Origin: Micromonospora saelicesensis
GTDB taxonomy: Bacteria; Actinomycetota; Actinomycetes; Mycobacteriales; Micromonosporaceae
Reading direction: 5' to 3'
Assembly: GCF_900091575.1 (NCBI RefSeq)
Contig: NZ_FMCR01000003.1
Coordinates: 721,122 to 785,121, forward strand
Length of the DNA stretch: 64,000 nt
Both the position numbers and the translations under genes were made by a program. The notes beneath the pieces are model-generated. The model was not told where the DNA came from. It did not search any database and was given only the letters and a program-made list of their open reading frames with translations. Every line of letters starts with the position of its first letter. Positions within the stretch are counted from its first letter, which is position 1. Below are positions 23,711-33,599 of the stretch, piece by piece.

Positions 23711-25953
23711 CGGGCGTCCTTCGGAGCGGCGTCGGTCGGTACGGAGGCGGACGGGCGGGTGGCCGCTCGGCGCGGCGGGGTCGGGACCGGGCCCGACCGG
23801 CGGGGCGGAGTCGGAACGGGAGCTGTCGACGCGGCAGCTGTCGACGCAGGAGGCGCCGGAGCAGGAGGCGTCGGTGCAGGAGCTGTCGGCGCAGGAGGTT
23901 TCGGGACGGGGGCTGTCGGTGCGGTGCCACCGGACAGGTCGTCCGGCACGTCGGCGACGGTGAGGCTTGCCGGCTCGGCGCCCGCCGGCTGCGGCTGGGT
24001 CGGCGGGGTCGGGCGACGCACTGTCAACACGTGCGCGGGTTGCAGGTACGGGTCGAGCCGTACCGCGTTGCGCTGACCCCAGTCGTAACTGGTGCCGGTC
24101 AGCTCGTCGTGCACCGTGAACCGTTCGTGCCAGTCGAAGCCGAGCGCCGGCATGTCGAGGGTGGTGTTGCCCCACTGCACGACGCGCGGGTCGAAGGAGC
24201 AGATCACGATGACCGTGTTGCCGGTCTCCGGGTCGTGCTTGGACCAGCAGAGCAGCGCCGGGTTGTCGATCTCGTGGAAGCGCAGGTTGCGGAGCTGGTG
24301 CAGGGCCGGGTTGTCGTGGCGTACCCGGTTGAGGGTGGCCAGGAACGGCGCCAGCGAGCGGCCCTGCGCCTCGGCGCCGGCCCAGTCCCGTGGTCGCAGC
24401 TCGTACTTCTCGTTGTCGAGGTACTCCTCGGCGCCCGGTCGGGCCACGTGCTCGAACAGCTCGTAGCCCGCGTACAGGCCCCAGGAGGGGGAGAGCAGCG
24501 CGGCCAGCACCGCCCGGATCTTGAACATCGGCGGCCCGCCGTGCTGCAACGACTCGTGCAGGATGTCCGGGGTGTTCGGCCAGAAGTTCGGCCGCATGTA
24601 GTCGGCCGCCTCGATCAGCTCCTCGCAGTACGCCCGCATCTCGGCCGCCGTCGTGCGCCAGGTGAAATAGGTGTACGACTGGGTGAAGCCGATCTTGCCG
24701 AGGCCGTGCATGATGGCCGGCCGGGTGAACGCCTCGGCCAGGAACAGCACATCCGGGTCGACCGCCTTCACCTCGGCGATCAGCCAGTGCCAGAAGTCGA
24801 ACGGCTTGGTGTGCGGGTTGTCCACCCGGAAGATCCGGATGCCCTCGCCGACCCAGTGCAGCACCACCCGCAGCACCTCGGCCCGGATGCCCTCCGGGTC
24901 GTTGTCGAAGTTGACCGGGTAGATGTCCTGGTACTTCTTCGGCGGGTTCTCCGCGTACGCGATGCTGCCGTCGGCCCGGGTGGTGAACCACTCCGGGTGC
25001 TCGGTGACCCACGGGTGGTCCGGCGCGCACTGCAACGCCAGGTCCATCGCCACTTCCAGGCCCTGTGCCGCCGCCGCCTGGATGAAGGCCCGGAAGTCCG
25101 CCGGCGTACCCAGATCGGGGTGGATCGTGTCGTGGCCGCCCTCGGCGGCGCCGATCGCCCACGGCGAGCCCACGTCGGTCGGCCCGGCGGTGAGGGCGTT
25201 GTTCGGGCCCTTGCGGTTGACCCGGCCGATCGGGTGGATCGGCGGCAGGTAGAGCACGTCGAAGCCCATCGCGGCCACCCCTGGCAGCCGCTCGGTGGCG
25301 GTCGCGAAGGTGCCGGACCGCCCGCCCACCGCTCCTTCGGAGCGGGGGAAGAACTCGTACCAGGCCGAGTAGAGCGCCCGCTTGCGGTCAACCCAGATCG
25401 AGTACGTGCCACCGGCGGTGACCAGCTCCCGGACCGGGTGCTCCCAGAGCAGGTCGGCCAGGCCCAGCGCCGGGTCGACCCGCTGCGCCAGCGGCAGGTC
25501 GGTGTCGACCAGCGCGGTGAGCGCGTCGGCGACCCGGGGCCGGTCGGCGGTCGGCACGAGGCTCCCGGCGGCGGCGAGCACCCGCGCGCCCTCGGCCAGG
25601 TCGTTGGCCAGGTCCTCCGGCCCCTGCCCGGCGGCGATCTTCTTGGTCACCGCGTTCTGCCAGGTCAGGTACGGGTCCTGGAACGCCTCCACGGAGAAGG
25701 TCCACGAGCCGACGGCGTCCGGTGTGATGGTGGCGTGCCAGCGGTCCTGGCCGGGCTCGCCGGGGCGCATCCGGGTGAACGGCCGGCTCGCGCCGTCCGG
25801 ACCAGCCCACACCACGTTGCAGCCCAGCGCGTCGTGCCCCTCCCGGTAGGCGCGCGCCGACACCGGAACGGGCTCGTCGACCACCGCCTTGGCCGGGTAT
25901 CGCCCGCACGAGACGACGGGGGAGACGTCTTCGATCGGGAACCGTCCAGTCAC
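23698..25953 (-). CDS. glgE: Alpha-1,4-glucan:maltose-1-phosphate maltosyltransferase
   Basis: 751 aa from a GTG. Residues 1 to about 650 follow the GlgE pattern: an N-terminal beta domain ([19 protein letters not shown]), a helical insert, and a GH13 barrel with [16 protein letters not shown] (nucleophile Asp) and [11 protein letters not shown] (acid/base Glu). It transfers maltosyl units from alpha-maltose-1-phosphate to a growing glucan. The last about 90 residues are a Pro/Ala/Thr-rich, low-complexity tail that also overlaps the glgB start. Mycobacterial GlgE lacks such a tail. A 190-bp gap separates it from the next upstream gene. Confidence 0.97.
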   Translation of the reverse strand: MTGRFPIEDVSPVVSCGRYPAKAVVDEPVPVSARAYREGHDALGCNVVWAGPDGASRPFTRMRPGEPGQDRWHATITPDAVGSWTFSVEAFQDPYLTWQNAVTKKIAAGQGPEDLANDLAEGARVLAAAGSLVPTADRPRVADALTALVDTDLPLAQRVDPALGLADLLWEHPVRELVTAGGTYSIWVDRKRALYSAWYEFFPRSEGAVGGRSGTFATATERLPGVAAMGFDVLYLPPIHPIGRVNRKGPNNALTAGPTDVGSPWAIGAAEGGHDTIHPDLGTPADFRAFIQAAAAQGLEVAMDLALQCAPDHPWVTEHPEWFTTRADGSIAYAENPPKKYQDIYPVNFDNDPEGIRAEVLRVVLHWVGEGIRIFRVDNPHTKPFDFWHWLIAEVKAVDPDVLFLAEAFTRPAIMHGLGKIGFTQSYTYFTWRTTAAEMRAYCEELIEAADYMRPNFWPNTPDILHESLQHGGPPMFKIRAVLAALLSPSWGLYAGYELFEHVARPGAEEYLDNEKYELRPRDWAGAEAQGRSLAPFLATLNRVRHDNPALHQLRNLRFHEIDNPALLCWSKHDPETGNTVIVICSFDPRVVQWGNTTLDMPALGFDWHERFTVHDELTGTSYDWGQRNAVRLDPYLQPAHVLTVRRPTPPTQPQPAGAEPASLTVADVPDDLSGGTAPTAPVPKPPAPTAPAPTPPAPAPPASTAAASTAPVPTPPRRSGPVPTPPRRAATRPSASVPTDAAPKDARWTS

Positions 25954-26043
25954 CCCGCCAACCTACTGCGCGAGATCCGTTCGCGCGCGGTCAAGCCCGC
26001 CGGTCCGCCCCACACGCGGTGCCGCGCCCAGGGCCGCCCCGGC

Positions 26044-26122
26044 AAGATCCGCGCACTTTCGGGGAAGCTGCTGCCTCAACGCATCGTCCACGCGGCAACT
26101 TCCCCGAAGTTGTGCGGGTCTT
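26044..26122. repeat. Imperfect palindromic intergenic element
   Basis: Two arms of 31 nt, beginning AAGATCCGCGCAC and ending GTGCGGGTCTT, are complementary at 25 of 31 positions, with most mismatches able to wobble-pair. The loop is about 17 nt. It lies in the gap upstream of glgE and just after the unknown gene at 26144, so it may double as a terminator. Its sequence style matches mobile palindromic elements seen in intergenic DNA of Micromonospora-like genomes (from memory, not checked). Confidence 0.7.
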
Positions 26123-26143
26123 CGCGGTGCCGGCGAGGTGACT

Positions 26144-26944
26144 TCAGGCGGAGTGCCCCCGGTCGGAGGGGTGACCGGCGCCCCAGCCGGTGTTCGTCGC
26201 CCGCCAGGACGGCCAACCATGCGGCCACGTGTCGGGCCAGTTGTCGATTCGGCCGGCCGGCACGATCCCAGTGGGGCTGACCGCGTCTCGGGCGACCCGA
26301 TCGGCGACCTCGCCGATCTCCACCGCGGTCAGCGGAGCCCACCAGCCGAACCGCTCGAGCGCTCGGTCGACCACAGCCTGCGCTTCTTCCGACGGTATGC
26401 CGGCTGCGGTGAGGAACCACTGCAGGGTGCGGCTGCAGTTTCCCTGCCAGCCGTCGTTATCGACGGCGGGGGTGGCGGCGAACGCCATCAGCTGTGCGAC
26501 GGCGGCCTCCCAGGCGGCGACGACATCCGCCGCACCGGCGGCCCGCGTCGGATCGACCGACGGCAGAAGGTGGTCGAAACGCTCAGCCAGGCTCTCCAAC
26601 CAGCGCCGCCAGGCCAGCAGCGAGTCGGCGACGAACGTCGGCGCGTCAGCCGGTGCCGGGATGTGGTCGGTCACGAAGCCCACATGCTCCCGCTCCCAGG
26701 GCCCCCAGTGCCAGCGGTAGGCCCACGGGCCGTACCGGTCGGACAGGAGCACGCTGACGGACTCGACCCAGGCGAAGTCTTCTGACCACCCGGCGTGTCC
26801 ACCGTCACCGGAGGTCGCCCGGGGAGGCGGCGGAGGCACCAACGTCCGGACAGCCACCGACATCTCGACCGGGTCGAACGGGTACCGCGCCGGATCGACG
26901 TCCGCCCACGTCTCGAGAAGATGCCTCAACCCGTCGTCCGCCAT
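26144..26944 (-). CDS. Hypothetical protein, function unknown
   Basis: 266 aa from the ATG at 26944 (GGAG only 2 nt upstream, so weak). Soluble, Trp-rich (15 or so tryptophans, for example DRYGPWAYRWHWGPWE and TWPHGWPSWRATN), with helical segments in the middle (LLAWRRWLESLAERFDHLLP). No family recognised. Codon use is slightly less extreme than that of the glycogen genes around it. Its 5' end overlaps the DUF222 remnant by 19 bp, suggesting both lie in a small rearranged island between glgE and the inositol-phosphate-synthase gene. Confidence 0.6.
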   Translation of the reverse strand: MADDGLRHLLETWADVDPARYPFDPVEMSVAVRTLVPPPPPRATSGDGGHAGWSEDFAWVESVSVLLSDRYGPWAYRWHWGPWEREHVGFVTDHIPAPADAPTFVADSLLAWRRWLESLAERFDHLLPSVDPTRAAGAADVVAAWEAAVAQLMAFAATPAVDNDGWQGNCSRTLQWFLTAAGIPSEEAQAVVDRALERFGWWAPLTAVEIGEVADRVARDAVSPTGIVPAGRIDNWPDTWPHGWPSWRATNTGWGAGHPSDRGHSA

Positions 26945-27249
26945 GGCTCCGCATCGTGGCAGGCAGCCACCCCAGCGTCGAGCGAATACCCGCGAGCGGT
27001 GCGCCAGTGACCGACGCCGAGCCGCAACCGGTCCCGCAGCCACACAGCGGCCGAGGACGCGCCCTGTGCCGTCGCGGTGCCGCGACCGTCCAGCTCACGT
27101 ACGAGGGTCAGCTTGACCGCCGCCATGCGCTGCTCGAGGCGATGTGTCGCCTCCAGCGCCGCCACGAGATCGTGCTCGCTGGCAGCCCAGGCGGGTATGC
27201 CGAAGCAGGCCGCCACCGAGTCCTCGGCCTGCTCCAACGCATCGATCAC
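26926..27249 (-). pseudogene. Truncated DUF222 (13E12-type HNH protein) remnant
   Basis: 107 codons. LVAALEATHRLEQRMAAVKLTLVRELDGRG and the following SSAAVWLRDRLRLGV match the N-terminal DUF222 domain of actinobacterial 13E12-repeat/HNH endonuclease proteins, which are normally 350-500 aa. Here the frame continues with about 20 unrelated residues and stops, and the remaining DUF222 region and the C-terminal HNH nuclease are missing. It is best read as a decayed fragment. Such genes are often multicopy in actinobacteria, so it may mark a past recombination. Confidence 0.75.
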
Positions 27250-27320
27250 CAGAAAGCATTAGAACACGTGTACGACGCCTCTCGGTGTCGGCGGGAGCGC
27301 CTCACCGAGCCGAGATGACG

Positions 27321-27326
27321 TAGCCT
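27321..27326 (+). promoter_or_regulatory. -10 element, leaderless type
   Basis: TAGCCT ends 6 nt before the ATG at 27333, with no Shine-Dalgarno in between. This is the leaderless spacing expected in actinobacteria. Confidence 0.45.
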
Positions 27327-27332
27327 CCGGCC

Positions 27333-28277
27333 ATGATCGAACGGGTGAAAGTCGCGGTTGTCGGTGTCGGTAACAACACGTCGGCACTGGTGCAGGGGCT
27401 GGCTCTCTACCGCCAGAGCGGCAGCCTGGTCGGAATCCGCAGGCCGATGATCGACGGACTCGGGGTGGGGGACATCGACGTCGTGGCGGCCTTCGCCACC
27501 TCCGAGGAGAAGATCGGTCGGGACCTGACCGAGGCGATCTTCCTGGCGCCCAACAACTTCCCCCGGCTGGATTGCGACCTGCCCAGAGCGGGCGTGCCGG
27601 TCACGAAGGGCCTCGTCGACGCGAGCGAGGTGCAGCGGGTGGCGGCGGCGCTGACCGGGGCGGAGGTGCTGCTCTACTCGGCGCCGAGTGGCCGGCCGGA
27701 GACCGCCCGGGCGTACGCCGAGGCAGCCCACACCGCGGGTGTTGCCTTCATCAACACGACCTCCGACCCGGTCGCCCGCGATCCACGCTGGATCGACAGG
27801 TTCGAGGAAGCCGGTCTGCCGTTGCTCGGCGACGACCTGGCCAGCCAGTTCGGCACCTCGGTGTTGCACAACGCGCTGCTGCGGCTCCTGCAGGAGCGGG
27901 GCCTCACGCTGGTCAGCTCCTACCAGGTCAATCTGGGCGGCACCGAGGACTTCCGCAACCTGGTCGAGAACCCCAACACCAAGAAGCAGTCCAAGCTCAA
28001 CGCCCTGTCGGGCGCTGACAGCGTCGAGGTGGCCCCGCTCGGGTACCTGCCGCATCTCGCGTCGCAGAAGGTGGCTCACCTCAACCTTGAGGCGCAGGGT
28101 TGGGGTGAGACAGCGGTGAGCCTCGACGTGAAGCTGAAGGTGCACGATCCGAGCGGTGCCGCCGGCGTCAACATCGACCTCGTCCGCATCGCGGCCAGCG
28201 CGCTACGGAACGGGCGTGGTGGTCATGCTGCCGAGGCGACGTCGTTGTTCAAGTCGCCGCCGGGCACGGCGATCTGA
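27333..28277 (+). CDS. Inositol-3-phosphate synthase family protein (short paralogue)
   Basis: 314 aa. It begins KVAVVGVGNNTSALVQGL, the NAD-binding motif of the myo-inositol-phosphate synthase family. The family core follows: AFINTTSDPVARD, LPLLGDDLASQFGTSVLHNALL, SSYQVNLGGTEDF, NPNTKKQSKLNAL (catalytic lysine region) and LKVHDPSGAAGVNIDLVRIA. The canonical actinobacterial Ino1 is about 360 aa and starts with a GNCASSLVQG-like motif, so this looks like a divergent paralogue, perhaps acting in cyclitol or specialised metabolism. It is flanked by glucan genes and convergent with glgM, 11 bp apart. The reaction is inferred by homology. Confidence 0.8.
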   Translation: MIERVKVAVVGVGNNTSALVQGLALYRQSGSLVGIRRPMIDGLGVGDIDVVAAFATSEEKIGRDLTEAIFLAPNNFPRLDCDLPRAGVPVTKGLVDASEVQRVAAALTGAEVLLYSAPSGRPETARAYAEAAHTAGVAFINTTSDPVARDPRWIDRFEEAGLPLLGDDLASQFGTSVLHNALLRLLQERGLTLVSSYQVNLGGTEDFRNLVENPNTKKQSKLNALSGADSVEVAPLGYLPHLASQKVAHLNLEAQGWGETAVSLDVKLKVHDPSGAAGVNIDLVRIAASALRNGRGGHAAEATSLFKSPPGTAI

Positions 28278-28288
28278 GGTCGGTCTCC

Positions 28289-29506
28289 CTAGGCCGCGCC
28301 GACGGAGCGGTAGACCTCCAGGGTTTGTCGGGCGATGGCGTCCCAGGAGAAGTGCTCCACCGCGCGCCGCCGGCCGGCCAGGCCGAACCGCTCGGTGCGC
28401 GCCGGGTCGGCGAGCAGCGTGTTGATCGCGGCCGCCAGATCGGCCACGAAGCGGTCCGGGTCCAGTGGGGTGCCGGAGCCGTCGGTGGCCTGCTCGATCG
28501 GCACCAGCAGGCCCGTCTCGTCGTCGGCCACGACCTCGGGGATGCCGCCGGTCGCGGTCGCCACCACCGCCGTCTCGCAGGCCATCGCCTCCAGGTTGAC
28601 GATGCCCATCGGTTCGTAGACCGACGGGCAGACGAAGACGGTGGCGTGCGTGAGCACCTGGATCACCTCGGGCTTGGGCAGCATCTCGGCCACCCAGACC
28701 ACGCCGGAACGGTTGGCCCGCAGCTCGGCGACCAGCTCCTCCACCTCGGCGGCGATCTCGGCGGTGTCCGGCGCGCCGGCGAGCAGGACGAGCTGGGTGT
28801 CCGCCGGCAACTCCCGGGCGGCCCGCAGCAGGTACGGCAGCCCCTTCTGCCGGGTGATCCTGCCCACGTAGACCACGCTGGGGCGGGACGGGTCGACGCC
28901 GAGCCGGTCGAGCACGTCGGTGCCCTGATCCGGGGCGTACTGGATGGTGTCGATGCCGTTGTAGACCACCCGGACCCGGTCGGGGTCGATCTGCGGGTAC
29001 GCGGCGAGTACGTCGTTGCGCATCCCGCCGCTGACCGCGATCACCGCGTCGGCGGCCTCCATCGCGGTGCGCTCGATCCAGGAGGAGAGCGCGTAACCGC
29101 CGCCGAGCTGCTCGGCCTTCCACGGCCGCAGCGGCTCCAGGCTGTGCGCGGTCACCACGTGCGGCACCCCGTGCAGCAGCTTCGCGGTGTGGCCGGCCAG
29201 GTTCGCGTACCAGGTGTGGCTGTGCACCACGTCGGTGCCGGCCGCGCCGGCGGCCATCTCCAGGTCCACGCCCATCGTGCGCAGCGCGGCGTTCGCGCCG
29301 GTCAGGCCCGGCGGTTCGGCGTACGCGGTGACGCCCGGCTCGGTGCGCGGCAGGCCGAAGCAGTGCACCCGTACGTCAGCGAGGCTGCGCAACTCCCGAG
29401 CCAGGTACTCGACGTGCACGCCCGCGCCGCCGTAGACCTCCGGTGGGTACTCGCGGGTGAGCAGATCGACGCGCAGGGATCCGGTGGCCGGGGAGGAGTC
29501 GGTCAT
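28289..29506 (-). CDS. glgM: ADP-glucose-dependent GT4: maltose-1-phosphate synthase / glycogen synthase
   Basis: 405 aa. GT-B fold: VDLLTREYPPEVYGGAGVHVEYLA at the N-terminus, then VVTAHSLEPLRPWK, VYVGRITRQKG starting the C-terminal half, and VCPSVYEPMGIVNLEAMAC with the E-x7-E pair typical of GT4. This is the actinobacterial glgA-type gene (Rv1212c type) which in mycobacteria makes alpha-maltose-1-phosphate from ADP-glucose and glucose-1-phosphate; it is often annotated glgA. Its presence with glgE supports the GlgM role. It is divergent from glgC over 70 bp, as in mycobacteria, and has a leaderless-type promoter. Confidence 0.93.
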   Translation of the reverse strand: MTDSSPATGSLRVDLLTREYPPEVYGGAGVHVEYLARELRSLADVRVHCFGLPRTEPGVTAYAEPPGLTGANAALRTMGVDLEMAAGAAGTDVVHSHTWYANLAGHTAKLLHGVPHVVTAHSLEPLRPWKAEQLGGGYALSSWIERTAMEAADAVIAVSGGMRNDVLAAYPQIDPDRVRVVYNGIDTIQYAPDQGTDVLDRLGVDPSRPSVVYVGRITRQKGLPYLLRAARELPADTQLVLLAGAPDTAEIAAEVEELVAELRANRSGVVWVAEMLPKPEVIQVLTHATVFVCPSVYEPMGIVNLEAMACETAVVATATGGIPEVVADDETGLLVPIEQATDGSGTPLDPDRFVADLAAAINTLLADPARTERFGLAGRRRAVEHFSWDAIARQTLEVYRSVGAA

Positions 29507-29512
29507 GTGCGC

Positions 29513-29518
29513 ACCCTA
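29513..29518 (-). promoter_or_regulatory. -10 element of glgM (leaderless type)
   Basis: TAGGGT on the minus strand lies 6 nt before the glgM ATG. It pairs with the mirror-image glgC promoter 46 bp away in a 70-bp divergent region. Confidence 0.5.
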
Positions 29519-29564
29519 GTGCAGAAGACTCCCCGTACGAGTGGTGAAGTGGGACGCGGGTGGA

Positions 29565-29570
29565 TAGCGT
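29565..29570 (+). promoter_or_regulatory. -10 element of glgC (leaderless type)
   Basis: TAGCGT lies 6 nt before the glgC ATG with no Shine-Dalgarno between. No clear -35 hexamer is visible. Confidence 0.5.
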
Positions 29571-29576
29571 CGGGGC

Positions 29577-30809
29577 ATGGCTGCCAAGGTGCTCGCGATC
29601 GTCCTGGCGGGTGGGGAGGGCAAGCGCCTGATGCCACTCACCACGGATCGGGCCAAGCCGGCCGTCCCGTTCGGCGGGATGTACCGCATGGTCGACTTCG
29701 TCCTCTCCAACCTGGCCAACGCCGGCTATCTCAAGATCGTCGTGCTGACCCAGTACAAGTCCCACTCCCTCGACCGACACATCACCAAGACCTGGCGGAT
29801 GTCCACGCTGCTCGGCAACTACGTCACCCCGGTGCCGGCGCAGCAGCGTCGTGGCCCGTGGTGGTTCGCCGGCTCGGCCGACGCCATCTACCAGAGCTTC
29901 AACCTCATCAATGACGAGCAGCCCGACTACGTGATCGTCTTCGGCGCCGACCACATCTACCGGATGGACCCGCGGCAGATGGTGGAGGACCACATCGCCT
30001 CCGGCGCGGCGGTGACCGTGGCCGGCATCCGCCAGCCGCTGTCGATGGCCGACCAGTTCGGCGTCATCGAGGTCGGCGAGGACGGCAAGCGGATCCGGGC
30101 GTTCCGCGAGAAGCCCACCGACGCGGTCGGTCTGCCCGACGCGCCGGACGAGATCTACGCCTCGATGGGCAACTACGTCTTCACCACCCGGGCGCTCTGC
30201 GAGGCGGTCGAGCGCGACGCCGAGGACAAGTCCAGCAAGCACGACATGGGCGGCAGCATCATCCCGATGCTCGTCGAACGCGGCGAGGCCAACGTCTACG
30301 ACTTCCGCGACAACGAGGTGCCGGGCAGCACCGACCGTGATCGCGGCTACTGGCGGGACGTGGGGACGCTCGACTCGTTCTACGACGCGCACATGGATCT
30401 GATCAACGTGCACCCCGTCTTCAACATGTACAACTTCGACTGGCCGATCTACACCGAGCAGCCGCCGTGGCCGCCGGCGAAGTTCGTGCACCAGTGGGGT
30501 GAGCGGGTCGGCCGGGCGGTCGGCTCGATGGTCTCCCCGGGTGTGGTGATCTCCGGCTCGCTGGTGGAGAACTCGATCGTCTCGCCGAAGGTGCGGGTGC
30601 ACTCCTGGGCGCACGTCGAGGGCTCGGTGCTGATGGAGGGTGTGGAGATCGGCCGGCACGCGGTGGTCCGGCGGGCCATCCTGGACAAGAACGTGTTCGT
30701 CCCGGAGGGCGTCGAGATCGGCGTCGACCTGGAGAAGGACCGGCAGCGTTACACCGTTTCCGACAACGGCATCGTGGTGATCGGCAAGGGCCAGAAGGTC
30801 GTGCCGTGA
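29577..30809 (+). CDS. glgC: Glucose-1-phosphate adenylyltransferase
   Basis: 410 aa. The N-terminal nucleotidyltransferase has [16 protein letters not shown] and [10 protein letters not shown], with [14 protein letters not shown] and FREKPTD further on. A C-terminal left-handed beta-helix (about 290-400) carries the [15 protein letters not shown] repeats. It makes ADP-glucose, the donor for GlgM and glycogen synthesis, and is normally allosterically controlled. It is divergent from glgM and followed 31 bp later by the phosphoglucomutase gene, probably as an operon. Confidence 0.97.
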   Translation: MAAKVLAIVLAGGEGKRLMPLTTDRAKPAVPFGGMYRMVDFVLSNLANAGYLKIVVLTQYKSHSLDRHITKTWRMSTLLGNYVTPVPAQQRRGPWWFAGSADAIYQSFNLINDEQPDYVIVFGADHIYRMDPRQMVEDHIASGAAVTVAGIRQPLSMADQFGVIEVGEDGKRIRAFREKPTDAVGLPDAPDEIYASMGNYVFTTRALCEAVERDAEDKSSKHDMGGSIIPMLVERGEANVYDFRDNEVPGSTDRDRGYWRDVGTLDSFYDAHMDLINVHPVFNMYNFDWPIYTEQPPWPPAKFVHQWGERVGRAVGSMVSPGVVISGSLVENSIVSPKVRVHSWAHVEGSVLMEGVEIGRHAVVRRAILDKNVFVPEGVEIGVDLEKDRQRYTVSDNGIVVIGKGQKVVP

Positions 30810-30840
30810 CCGACCCGCACTCCCCGAGGAGGATCCCGCA

Positions 30841-32481
<1,641 letters not shown>

Positions 32482-32513
32482 CCCCGGAGCGCTAACCCCC
32501 GAACGCCCGCCTT

Positions 32514-32568
32514 GATCATGAAGTTGTTGCCCTCCACGTCGGCGTGTCGTGGCAATAACTTCATGATC
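32514..32568. repeat. Palindromic intergenic element (GATCATGAAGTT type)
   Basis: GATCATGAAGTTGTTGCC (32514-32531) pairs with GGCAATAACTTCATGATC (32551-32568) with one G-U position, and the loop holds an inner CACG/CGTG pairing. It lies between the convergent pgm and NAD kinase genes. From memory, this core is common between genes in Micromonospora, like a REP element; the two facing genes suggest a shared terminator role. Confidence 0.8.
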
Positions 32569-32590
32569 GACGGGGACGGGTGGGGCGGGG

Positions 32591-33508
32591 TCAGCAGGGC
32601 GGAGGTATTTCCCGTTGGGTGCGGCGCAGCTCCTCGGGGAGCAGTTCGCGGAGCTGCTCGGGGAGGAACGGCAGGTCGAGCAGGGTCATCTTCAACTGGT
32701 TGCGTTCCTGGTAGCGCAGCGGGTCGAAGCGCACCACCAGGCCGGCGTTGCGGCGGTAGTTGATTTCCACAGCTCCCTCGGTGGCCGGGTCGCGGAACAC
32801 CAACCCGTCCATCTCCACCACCACCGGGGACGAGTCGGGCTCCAGTTCCAGCCGGATCTTCTCGCTTGGTGACAGCACCACCGACCGGGAGATGCCGGCC
32901 ATCGGTGCCGACGGCGTGATCACCATCGAGTCCGCCGCCGGGGAGATCAGCGGGCCGCCGGCGGCGTAGCTGTACGCCGTGGAGCCGATCGGGGTGCTGA
33001 CCACCACGGCGTCGCACCGGTAGTAGCCGTACTGCTGGCCGTCGATGGCGAGTGTGACGTTGACGAAGCCGGAGCCGGGCTGGCGCACCAGCGCGATGTC
33101 GTTGAACGCCACCACGTCGTCGCCACACACGTCGCAGGCGAGGCAGGCGTGCGACTCGATGGTGAACTCCTTCGACAGCAACCGGCTCAGCGCCTCAGGA
33201 AGCTCCGGCGGCTCGATCTCGACGAGAAAACCCACACGACCCAGGTGTACGCCGAGCACCGGCTTCGGGTCGAGGACGGCGGATCGCAGCGCACCCAACA
33301 TGGTGCCGTCGCCGCCGACGCTGATCAAGGCGTCGGCGCGGGCCGCCACCTCGTCCGCCGGCACCGGCACGATGCAGGACGAGACGCGGTGCTGGTCCTC
33401 CTCGCGAACCATCAGCGTCTTGTGGTGACGCTTCGCCCACCGTTCGATGATCCCGACCACCTCGGTGACATCCCGGGTGGGGTGCAGCACAAGTCCCAGC
33501 CCCGACAC
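32591..33508 (-). CDS. NAD kinase
   Basis: 305 aa from a GTG. The ATP-NAD kinase family motif GGDGTML is at about residue 75, with FNDIALVRQPGSG, STPIGSTAYSYAAGGPLI and the C-terminal substrate-domain strands. It phosphorylates NAD+ to NADP+ in the cytosol. This sequence does not resemble the usual NadK N-terminus seen with recN/ppnK neighbours in actinobacteria (no TlyA or RecN adjacent), so it may be a second copy. It is 91 bp downstream of the carboxypeptidase gene on the same strand but separated by a strong hairpin, so likely its own unit. Confidence 0.92.
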   Translation of the reverse strand: MSGLGLVLHPTRDVTEVVGIIERWAKRHHKTLMVREEDQHRVSSCIVPVPADEVAARADALISVGGDGTMLGALRSAVLDPKPVLGVHLGRVGFLVEIEPPELPEALSRLLSKEFTIESHACLACDVCGDDVVAFNDIALVRQPGSGFVNVTLAIDGQQYGYYRCDAVVVSTPIGSTAYSYAAGGPLISPAADSMVITPSAPMAGISRSVVLSPSEKIRLELEPDSSPVVVEMDGLVFRDPATEGAVEINYRRNAGLVVRFDPLRYQERNQLKMTLLDLPFLPEQLRELLPEELRRTQREIPPPC

Positions 33509-33555
33509 CCGTACAGCTCACCACATCGGCGGCGACCGTACCCGGCGTACAGCGA

Positions 33556-33591
33556 AGGTGCGCCGACGGTCCACGGACCGTCGGCGCACCT
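33556..33591 (-). terminator. Perfect 16-bp hairpin terminator
   Basis: AGGTGCGCCGACGGTC, loop CACG, and its exact complement. It begins 9 bp past the stop of the M14 carboxypeptidase gene and ends the transcript before the NAD kinase gene. Confidence 0.85.
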
Positions 33592-33599
33592 CGCCACCA

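Noticed and set aside
21608..25162. A single 1184-codon frame spanning glgB and part of the glgE region as a fusion protein
   Set aside because: The upstream third reads glgE in the wrong frame; a good RBS and ATG at 23710 mark the true glgB start.
24031..26280. A 749-codon plus-strand open frame antisense to glgE
   Set aside because: Shadow of glgE with low-complexity composition and no family match.
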